Shown here piece by piece: positions 28,480 through 33,895 of a DNA stretch of 35,189 bases. A program made the position numbers and the translations under genes. The notes beneath the pieces were generated by a model, which saw only the letters and a program-made list of their open reading frames with translations, was not told the DNA's origin and did no database searches. Source of the DNA: a virus; IMG/VR virus record IMGVR_UViG_3300042731_006720, positions 1 to 35,189 of that record. One strand, 5' to 3'. Positions within the stretch are counted from its first letter, which is position 1. Every line of letters starts with the position of its first letter.

Positions 28480-30072
28480 ATGCCGGCCAGCCCGGAGCAG
28501 GTCGCCCGCCTAGAGGCAGACCCCCTCACCTGGAAACTCGCCCTCTTCGAGAAATACCAGACCGCCCACGACGGCGCCATCATCGCCGACGCCCCGCACC
28601 ACCGCCGCTTCTGGACCTGGCTGTGGGACATTCAACCGGGACGCCGGCCCCGCCCCTTCGTCGGCATCTGGCCACGAGGAGGAGCCAAGAGCACCAACGC
28701 CGAAATGGGCGCCATCGCCCTCGGCGCCCCACGCCAGCAGGAGGACGGCAGCCGCCGGCCCACCCGCAACTACGCCTGGTACGTCAGCGAGGTCCAGGAC
28801 CAGGCCGACGACCACGTCGAGACCGTCGGCGCCATGCTCGAGAGCAGCGAACTCGCCACCTTCTACCCCGACCTCGCCCGCCGAGCCGTCAACAAGTACG
28901 GCAGCAGCCGAGGCTGGCGCCGCAACCGCCTGAGGACCGCAGCCGGCTTCACCGTCGACGCCGTAGGCCTCGACACCGCCGCCCGAGGCATCAAGATCGA
29001 GGAGGCCCGCCCCGGCCTCATCGTCTTCGACGACATCGACGGCCGCCACGACAGCCAGGCGACCACCGACAAGAAGCGGGAGACCATCACCCAAACCCTC
29101 ATCCCCGCCGGCAGCGCAGACCGGGCCCTCATGTTCATCCAGAACCTCGTCCACCCCACCAGCATCTTCGCCCAGCTCGCCGACGGCAGCGCCGGCTTCC
29201 TCACCCAGGCGCACATCAGCGGCCCCGTCCCCGCCGTCGAGGACCTCACCTACGCCGCCAAGCGGGACCGCATCGTCATCACAAGCGGCACCCCGACCTG
29301 GGCCGGCCAGGACCTCGACACCTGCCAGGCGGACATCGACGAGATCGGCATCACCGCATTCCTCCAAGAAGCCCAACACGAAGTCGAGGCGCCACCCGGC
29401 GGCATGTTCGACCACCTCGACCTCGCCGCCCTCCGCATCGACTGGGACGACGTGCCGCCCCTCGACCGGGTCGTCGTTTGGGTGGACCCGGCCGTCACCA
29501 AGAAAGACCAGAGCGACGCCCACGCCATCCAGGCCGACGGCATCGCCGGCGACACGATCTACCGCCTCCACTCGTGGGAGCAGAGGAGCACACCCCTCGC
29601 CGCCATCAAGCGGGCCATCCAGACCGCCGCCCGCTACGGCGCCACCTACGTCGGCGTCGAAACCGACCAGGGAGGAGACACCTGGCGCAGCACCTTCCGC
29701 GAGGCCCGCACCGCCGCCGCCGAGGAGGCCACCGGCGACGACCGGGACCGCATCCGCCGCATCCGCTTCGCCGAGGCCAAGGCCGGCCAGGGCCAAGACC
29801 CCAAGACCCACCGAGCGAGCATCATGCTCGCCGACTACGAGAAGCCCGGCCGCCGCATCCGCCACGTCACCGGCACCCACCTCGTCCTCGAGAAAGCCCT
29901 CGCCCGCTTCCCCAAAACCCACCCCCTCGACCTGGTGGACGCCGGCTACTGGGCGTGGAACGACCTGAGGAACAAGCCCGAGATCGCCGGCTACGCCGCC
30001 GACATAGAAGCCGACCTCGCCGACGAGCCCAGCGACCCCTACGCCGCCGACCGGGTCTCCCGCATCTGGTAG
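28480..30072 (+). CDS. terL: terminase large subunit, 530 aa
   Basis: ATG 28480 is chosen because AAGGA lies nine bases upstream; an in-frame GTG at 28438 would overlap the previous gene by 37 bases. The ATPase domain has Walker A PRGGAKST (residues 65-72) and Walker B LIVFDD with Asp184/Asp185. The C-terminal nuclease domain has VVWVDPAV (Asp336), GVETDQGG (Glu394, Asp396) and DLVDAGYW (Asp487). Length and order are normal for TerL, the motor that pumps DNA into the procapsid and cuts it. Fold-specific hints about pac or cos packaging cannot be drawn here. Behind its stop comes the first promoter cassette. Confidence 0.92.
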   Translation: MPASPEQVARLEADPLTWKLALFEKYQTAHDGAIIADAPHHRRFWTWLWDIQPGRRPRPFVGIWPRGGAKSTNAEMGAIALGAPRQQEDGSRRPTRNYAWYVSEVQDQADDHVETVGAMLESSELATFYPDLARRAVNKYGSSRGWRRNRLRTAAGFTVDAVGLDTAARGIKIEEARPGLIVFDDIDGRHDSQATTDKKRETITQTLIPAGSADRALMFIQNLVHPTSIFAQLADGSAGFLTQAHISGPVPAVEDLTYAAKRDRIVITSGTPTWAGQDLDTCQADIDEIGITAFLQEAQHEVEAPPGGMFDHLDLAALRIDWDDVPPLDRVVVWVDPAVTKKDQSDAHAIQADGIAGDTIYRLHSWEQRSTPLAAIKRAIQTAARYGATYVGVETDQGGDTWRSTFREARTAAAEEATGDDRDRIRRIRFAEAKAGQGQDPKTHRASIMLADYEKPGRRIRHVTGTHLVLEKALARFPKTHPLDLVDAGYWAWNDLRNKPEIAGYAADIEADLADEPSDPYAADRVSRIW

Positions 30073-30138
30073 GAAACCGCCCCAAACCCCTTGACACCAG
30101 GCCGGGGCCCCGGCATAGTAGAGGGTATGAGAGACACC
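30070..30138 (+). promoter_or_regulatory. promoter cassette copy 1 (TTGACACC class, leaderless)
   Basis: Starts in the TerL stop: TAGGAAACCGCCCC and AAACCCC, then TTGACA 30091-30096, 17 bases, CATAGT 30114-30119, seven bases, ATG 30127, and the shared first codons ATGAGAGACACC to 30138. The spacer contains the palindrome GCCGGGGCCCCGGC (30101-30114). Aligns base by base with 31393-31461 and 33065-33133. Confidence 0.85.
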
Positions 30139-30495
30139 AACCTGCGCTTCACCCTGACCACCGAACACGGCACCTGGGAAGTCGAGCAAGTCAAGCCCGC
30201 CGACCCGACCGCCACCCACTGCGAGCTTTGCGGCCGGCCCAACCCCGGCAACAACGACGGCTACACCGCCTGCTGCGACGAGCTTTTCTGCGACGGCGGC
30301 ACCTGCGTCTGGCTCAAGAGCACAGACCGGAACGGCCACACCAGCACCGAGCACCACCGGAGCCGAGCCGAGGCCATCGACCAGAACACCCCAACCGCCT
30401 ACCGCGCCGAGACCGACCCCTGCGAGAAGGGCACACCCGGATGCAGCGTCCGCCACAGCGCCATCAGCATCGAGACCAACTGCCAGACCTGGTAG
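30127..30495 (+). CDS. Cys-rich zinc-binding protein, 122 aa, island operon 1
   Basis: ATG 30127 lies seven bases behind CATAGT; an upstream GTG at 30091 lies in the promoter and is rejected. The protein opens MRDT like the other two first genes of the island. Nine Cys: Cys32-x-x-Cys35 (HCELCGRPN), Cys49/50, Cys55, Cys60 (ACCDELFCDGGTC), then 99, 106 and 119. Two zinc sites are likely in the middle. Short strands surround them. Function unknown. An early or constant expression is expected from the consensus-like promoter. Confidence 0.68.
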   Translation: MRDTNLRFTLTTEHGTWEVEQVKPADPTATHCELCGRPNPGNNDGYTACCDELFCDGGTCVWLKSTDRNGHTSTEHHRSRAEAIDQNTPTAYRAETDPCEKGTPGCSVRHSAISIETNCQTW

Positions 30496-30507
30496 GAGCC
30501 GAACCGC

Positions 30508-30675
30508 ATGACGACCTTCACACCAAGAGACACCACCACCGAGGAACTGCGGAAGCACCTCGCCGGCTACGAGCAGGAACTCGAAACCGGCCTCAGCAAG
30601 CAGGCCCGGACAGCGACCCGCATCAAGGCGCAGGCCATCCGCATCGTCCTCCAAGAACGAGGAGCAGCCGAATGA
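30508..30675 (+). CDS. small helical protein, 55 aa
   Basis: ATG 30508 has GGAG at 30494-30497, eleven bases upstream, across the previous stop. Two helices: TTEELRKHLAGYEQELETGL and SKQARTATRIKAQAIRIVLQ, with many Arg and Lys. The region around TTFTPRDTTTE echoes the RDT of the promoter-cassette genes. No Cys. A short coiled-coil or DNA-binding peptide is possible; no family known. Confidence 0.6.
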   Translation: MTTFTPRDTTTEELRKHLAGYEQELETGLSKQARTATRIKAQAIRIVLQERGAAE

Positions 30676-30962
30676 GGAGCACCTACCAAGGCCGAGCCAA
30701 CGCAGCGAAGGCCTACGCCAAGATCAGCGGCCACCACGGCCACGTCGGAGGCTGGATCTTCGGCCCCACCGGCGGCCGCACCGGACGCCAGGGCTGGAGC
30801 GAATTCGGGAAGGCCCTCAACCTCGCCGGCCACATCACCAGCACCGACGAGAAGGCCCTCGACTGGATCATCACGGAGCGAGGCAGGGCCCACGCCGAAC
30901 GCCTCGCCGAGAAGTACGCCGGCCAGGAATGCCGCCACCCCGGACACCGGAGCACGCCATGA
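30672..30962 (+). CDS. hypothetical basic protein, 96 aa
   Basis: ATG 30672 shares ATGA with the previous stop. There is a basic Gly-rich segment (YAKISGHHGHVGGWIFGPTG and GRTGRQGWSEFGKAL) and a C-terminal helix (KALDWIITERGRAHAERLAE). One Cys near the end with two His (ECRHPGHRSTP). Family not recognised. It sits third in the first island operon and is coupled to both neighbours. Confidence 0.6.
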   Translation: MRSTYQGRANAAKAYAKISGHHGHVGGWIFGPTGGRTGRQGWSEFGKALNLAGHITSTDEKALDWIITERGRAHAERLAEKYAGQECRHPGHRSTP

Positions 30963-31156
30963 GCGCCAGCAGGCCCCGAGCGATCCGGAAGCGCCTCACC
31001 CTCACCCTCACCCACGCCCAATACCGACAGCTCGCCGGCGCCGTCGACCGAGCCAGCCAGGAGCTCGCAGAGGACGGCCGAGGAGGCGAAGCTGCCACAC
31101 TGGAGCGGGCCTGGGACCGCCTCCGCGACGCCTGGCACGAAGGACCTCGACAATGA
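30959..31156 (+). CDS. hypothetical helical basic protein, 65 aa
   Basis: ATG 30959 shares ATGA. The start is basic (SASRPRAIRKRLTLTLT). The rest is two helices (HAQYRQLAGAVDRASQELAE and AATLERAWDRLRDAWHEGPR). A short strand followed by two helices, with KRLTLTLTHAQYRQLAGAVD, recalls ribbon-helix-helix regulators, where the strand pair contacts DNA. That match is loose but worth a check. It overlaps the next gene. Confidence 0.58.
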   Translation: MSASRPRAIRKRLTLTLTHAQYRQLAGAVDRASQELAEDGRGGEAATLERAWDRLRDAWHEGPRQ

Positions 31157-31395
31157 GCGACCACCTCCACGACGAGCCCGAGAACACGACCAGCGGCGAA
31201 ACCGGCTGGGCCGTCTACCGCGACGGCACCCAGCGCAGCCCGAGCGGCATGACCTACGGCGAGGCCTTCGCCTGGCTTCTCCGAGCCCAGGGCCAGAGCG
31301 TCCACCACGCCACCACCCACGAGGGCTGGGAACTCCGGGAGCAGCCCTACTGCCAGCCGCACGACATCTACGACTGCCCCTTCGCCCACGGCTAA
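31153..31395 (+). CDS. hypothetical small protein with C-terminal Cys/His, 80 aa
   Basis: ATG 31153 shares ATGA. An acidic N-terminus (SDHLHDEPENTTSGE) precedes a small folded segment (GWAVYRDGTQRSPSGMTYGE, AFAWLLRAQGQSVHHA). Cys67, His70, Cys75 and His79 (YCQPHDIYDCPFAHG) would fit a metal site. It is the last gene of island operon 1. Its TAA stop is the first codon of promoter cassette copy 2. Not recognised. Confidence 0.58.
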   Translation: MSDHLHDEPENTTSGETGWAVYRDGTQRSPSGMTYGEAFAWLLRAQGQSVHHATTHEGWELREQPYCQPHDIYDCPFAHG

Positions 31396-31461
31396 GAAAC
31401 CGCACCAAACCCCTTGACACCCGAGGGTGGAGGCGGCATAGTTGACCGTATGAGAGACACC
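31393..31461 (+). promoter_or_regulatory. promoter cassette copy 2 (TTGACACC class, leaderless)
   Basis: TAAGAAACCGCACCAAACCCC, then TTGACA 31414-31419, 17 bases, CATAGT 31437-31442, seven bases, ATG 31450 and shared codons to 31461. Nearly identical to copy 1 outside the spacer, and it again begins in a stop codon. Confidence 0.85.
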
Positions 31462-31641
31462 ACACCAACGACCACCACGGTCACCTACCGCACCATCTAC
31501 ATGCCGGCCAACGCCGAGCCCCGCACCAAGACCTTCAAAGACCTGGGCCCGAGGATCGACAGCCTCACCCTCGCCCGCAACTGGATGCAGCGGAACGGCA
31601 TCGTCGCCATCACCATCGACACGACAGCAGCAGCCGAATGA
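31450..31641 (+). CDS. hypothetical small protein, 63 aa, first gene of island operon 2
   Basis: ATG 31450 is seven bases behind CATAGT with no room for a ribosome site. The MRDT start is shared with the genes at 30127 and 33122. A Thr-rich segment (TPTTTTVTYRTIYMPANAEP) leads into a helix (LARNWMQRNG) and a final strand (IVAITIDTTAAAE). The layout beta-alpha-beta is compatible with a small compact domain. No Cys. Family not recognised; coupled by ATGA to the next gene. Confidence 0.62.
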   Translation: MRDTTPTTTTVTYRTIYMPANAEPRTKTFKDLGPRIDSLTLARNWMQRNGIVAITIDTTAAAE

Positions 31642-31871
31642 GCGACCGCACCGCAGCAGCCAAGGCCAGGGTTGCCCAGGCATGGGCCGACCTCGGCGAC
31701 GACGACACACCCGACTGGCGCACCGCCAAGCCATGGCGAGGCCAGGCAGGCTGGGGCGTCGGCATCGACCACACCGGAGCCTTCTGGACCAACATGGGCA
31801 GAGGCTGGTACGGCCCCTACGAGACCGAGGCAGAGGCGCAGGCCCTCCTCGACGCCGAGACAGCCGAATGA
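31638..31871 (+). CDS. hypothetical Trp-rich small protein, 77 aa
   Basis: ATG 31638 shares ATGA. An N-terminal helix (TAAAKARVAQAWADLGDD) is followed by a segment rich in aromatic residues and Gly: DWRTAKPWRGQAGWGVGIDH, then FWTNMGRGWYGPYETEAEAQ. W-G-V-G-I-D-H-T-G and W-Y-G-P-Y look like strands of a small beta sheet. No metal ligands. It is not recognised. Small Trp-rich folds of this kind occur among anti-restriction and host-factor inhibitors, but no specific match can be claimed. Confidence 0.6.
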   Translation: MSDRTAAAKARVAQAWADLGDDDTPDWRTAKPWRGQAGWGVGIDHTGAFWTNMGRGWYGPYETEAEAQALLDAETAE

Positions 31872-31894
31872 GCGACCACGAGAAGGGAAGCAAC

Positions 31895-32101
31895 ATGACC
31901 AACCTGAACCACATCCCCGACGAGGACCTCGACCTCCTCGCCGAGCAGGCAGGCGAAATCCTCGCCGAGCAGGCCTCCGGCTTCGGCTACCCCGAGGCCA
32001 CCGTCCGCCGGGCCCGCCAGTGGATCGCCGAGCGGAACCGCCGAGCCTTCGCCGGCCTCGAGACCACCGAGGCCTGCCGGCAGGGAAGGGCCCGCCGATG
32101 A
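31895..32101 (+). CDS. hypothetical helical acidic protein, 68 aa
   Basis: ATG 31895 is preferred over the in-frame ATG 31868 because CACGAGAAGGGAAGCAAC, the phage's conserved ribosome-site box, sits directly before it. The longer form would have that box inside its coding sequence. The protein is helical (IPDEDLDLLAEQAGEILAEQ, TVRRARQWIAERNRRAFAGL) and acidic at its start. One Cys. No family recognised. Confidence 0.58.
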   Translation: MTNLNHIPDEDLDLLAEQAGEILAEQASGFGYPEATVRRARQWIAERNRRAFAGLETTEACRQGRARR

Positions 32102-32373
32102 GCCGCCCACGCCGAGCCGGCAGCGTCCGCTTCGACCCCTACTGGAAAGTCCAATGGTGGGACAAGACCAGCCTCACCTGGCGCGACATTCAGCGCAGCC
32201 ACCACACCAGGGAGGCCGCCATCGACGCCGCCGTCGCCCACCACCTCGCCAACGGCCAGCCCGGCGTCCGCCTCATGCGGATCACCGAGACCGGCCGAGC
32301 ACCCGAACCCATGAAAATCACGCCCCTCCCACCGGAGGCGGCAGCCTGGCTCAGAGAAGGGAGCACAGAATGA
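32098..32373 (+). CDS. hypothetical basic protein, 91 aa
   Basis: ATG 32098 shares ATGA with the previous stop and has GGGAAGGG upstream. A basic beta-prone start (RPRRAGSVRFDPYWKVQWWD) is followed by SLTWRDIQRSHHTREAAIDA, a helix, and a Pro-rich end (PMKITPLPPEAAAWL). The pattern of strand, W-x-D-I-Q and helix reminds me of small integrase-type N-terminal AP2-like folds, which bind DNA, but the match is weak. Unknown function. Confidence 0.56.
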   Translation: MSRPRRAGSVRFDPYWKVQWWDKTSLTWRDIQRSHHTREAAIDAAVAHHLANGQPGVRLMRITETGRAPEPMKITPLPPEAAAWLREGSTE

Positions 32374-32657
32374 CCGGACCACGAGCACGAGAACTAGCCC
32401 ACCACTGGGAGGAGGCCCGCCGAGGAGAGACCAACTTCACCGCCGGCCTATTCCGCCTCCTCGCCAAGGCCGACCCGGAGAACCGGGAGCGCATCCGGGC
32501 CGGCTTCCCCGAGGAGGTCGCCTGGCTCGAAACCTGGCACGCCATCCCCAACGGCGAGGAGTGGATACAGGACCACCTCGACGGCCGCCTAGACCACAAC
32601 GCCTACGAGGCCTTCGCCGCAGCGGCGACGACCCGAGTCCACGAGCACCAGCGATGA
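32370..32657 (+). CDS. hypothetical helical protein, 95 aa
   Basis: ATG 32370 shares ATGA and follows AGAGAAGGGAGCACAGA. The protein is helical throughout (RARELAHHWEEARRGETNFT, LFRLLAKADPENRERIRAGF, PEEVAWLETWHAIPNGEEWI). No Cys. The middle FRLLAKADPENRERIRAGFP resembles short phage proteins found as stand-alone genes in many tailed phages, whose role is unknown. Coupled to the next gene. Confidence 0.6.
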   Translation: MTGPRARELAHHWEEARRGETNFTAGLFRLLAKADPENRERIRAGFPEEVAWLETWHAIPNGEEWIQDHLDGRLDHNAYEAFAAAATTRVHEHQR

Positions 32658-33067
32658 GCGACCAGCGACACTGGATCATGAACCCCCGAGGACACCGCGC
32701 CTTCGCCAACGAGATGAACCCCCACCAGACCGGCGACACCGTCGACACCCCCATGGGCGAGGCCGTCTTCCTCAAGCTGCCCGACCCGCAGGGAGGAGCC
32801 TGGTACTGCGACATCTGCAGCAGCCAGATCCTCACCGCCTGGGGCGACGAGCCGATGCCCGTGCCGGCCGACGGCAGCTACGCCCTCTGCGGCCCCTGCC
32901 GGGAGCGGATCGAGCAGGGCCCGAGGTTCAGCGACCGCACCGGCGAACCCATCCCCAACACCCAGGCGGGCCCCTGGCCGCCCGCCGGCTGCAACTGCCC
33001 GCCATGCCAGAACACCACCCAGGCGTGGGGCCGGCAGCTCGTCAACGCCTACCACCTCACCCCCTAG
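32654..33067 (+). CDS. protein with several CxxC motifs, 137 aa
   Basis: ATG 32654 shares ATGA. A beta-rich first part (QTGDTVDTPMGEAVFLKLPD) is followed by zinc-type pairs Cys52-x-x-Cys55 (YCDICSSQIL) and Cys79-x-x-Cys82 (LCGPCRERIE), which together make a complete four-Cys site. The C-terminus adds Cys113, Cys115 and Cys118 (CNCPPCQNTT). The four-Cys arrangement fits a zinc ribbon. It is the last gene of island operon 2. Its TAG stop opens promoter cassette copy 3. Not recognised. Confidence 0.65.
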   Translation: MSDQRHWIMNPRGHRAFANEMNPHQTGDTVDTPMGEAVFLKLPDPQGGAWYCDICSSQILTAWGDEPMPVPADGSYALCGPCRERIEQGPRFSDRTGEPIPNTQAGPWPPAGCNCPPCQNTTQAWGRQLVNAYHLTP

Positions 33068-33133
33068 GAAACTGCCGCAACCCCCTTGACACCCGAGGAG
33101 GGTTGCGGCAATGTTGGAGCCATGAGAGACACC
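33065..33133 (+). promoter_or_regulatory. promoter cassette copy 3 (TTGACACC class, leaderless)
   Basis: TAGGAAACTGCCGCAACCCCC, then TTGACA 33086-33091, 17 bases, CAATGT 33109-33114, seven bases, ATG 33122 and shared codons to 33133. The -10 differs by two bases from the other copies, so it may be the weakest of the three. Confidence 0.82.
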
Positions 33134-33802
33134 GACATCAAGGCCTACCACCTGGACCCCGACAAGGACGGCGCCAGCTTCGACGACCCGAAATACGACC
33201 CCGAGAACGCCGAGGCCCTCGCCGCCGAACGGCAGGCCGACCTCGACGCCAAGCGGGAACTGGCCGCCTGGCTCAACCAGCAGAACTGGAGCGAATTCGC
33301 CAAGAGCCTCGCCGAGCAGTTCTACCGCAAGGGCATGGCCGCCGACAGCCTGAGCCCAAAACAGTGGGCCGCCGCCGAGAGCATGAAGGCGAAATGCGAC
33401 GCCAAGGCCGCCGAGCGGGCCGCCCGCAAGGAAGCCGAGGCGAGCCGCCCCGAGACCGGCATCGACCTGCGGACCATCCCCAGCGGCTACTACGCCGTCC
33501 CCGACGGCGACACCCGCCTCAAGGTCCGGGTCAACCACGTCGACAAGGGCCGGTGGGCCGGCTACACCTTCGTCGACGACGGAGCCGAATACGGCAACCG
33601 CCGCAACTACGGCCGCCAAGCCCCCGACGGCACCTACCAAGGAGACATCGCAGACGCCCTCAAGGCCATCGTCGCCGACCCGACAGCAGCAGCAGCCCGC
33701 TACGGCCACATCACCGGACGCTGCGGCATCTGCAACCGCCAGCTCGAGGACGAGGCCAGCGTGGCGAGGGGAATCGGCCCCATCTGCGCCAAGAACCTCT
33801 AG
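33122..33802 (+). CDS. protein with C-terminal DUF6011-like zinc motif, 226 aa
   Basis: ATG 33122 lies seven bases behind the -10 and opens MRDT. A helical charged region (residues 25-110, with runs of Ala, Glu, Lys) precedes a beta segment (GYYAVPDGDTRLKVRVNHVD, RWAGYTFVDDGAEY). The C-terminus RCGICNRQLEDEASVARGIG-PICAKNL carries Cys201, Cys204 and Cys222 and matches the short zinc domain DUF6011, whose hallmark is E-S/A-V-A-R-G-I-G-P-x-C. That domain occurs at the end of many phage and plasmid proteins; its role is not known. It is the only gene between cassette copy 3 and the terminator. Confidence 0.75.
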   Translation: MRDTDIKAYHLDPDKDGASFDDPKYDPENAEALAAERQADLDAKRELAAWLNQQNWSEFAKSLAEQFYRKGMAADSLSPKQWAAAESMKAKCDAKAAERAARKEAEASRPETGIDLRTIPSGYYAVPDGDTRLKVRVNHVDKGRWAGYTFVDDGAEYGNRRNYGRQAPDGTYQGDIADALKAIVADPTAAAARYGHITGRCGICNRQLEDEASVARGIGPICAKNL

Positions 33803-33836
33803 CCTTCCCCACCAGCGGAGCGGAGCGGAGGCGACA

Positions 33837-33880
33837 GCGCCCCGGCCAGCGGAGACCCCGCAGCCGGGGCGCCTTCCGTT
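33837..33880 (+). terminator. intrinsic terminator between the island and the portal gene
   Basis: GCGCCCCGGC (33837-33846) pairs perfectly with GCCGGGGCGC (33863-33872). The 16-base loop can form a small inner GCGG/CCGC stem. CTTCCGTT follows, a poor T tract much like TTTCGTTT after the terminator at 1213. Short GGAGC repeats precede it (33815-33830). Confidence 0.75.
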
Positions 33881-33881
33881 G

Positions 33882-33895
33882 TAGGCTGGGCCCCG
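33882..33895 (+). promoter_or_regulatory. TAnnnT leaderless promoter of the portal gene
   Basis: TAGGCT 33882-33887, eight bases, ATG 33896, directly after the terminator. No ribosome site lies between. It matches the TACCCT/ATG 1259 arrangement. Confidence 0.55.
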
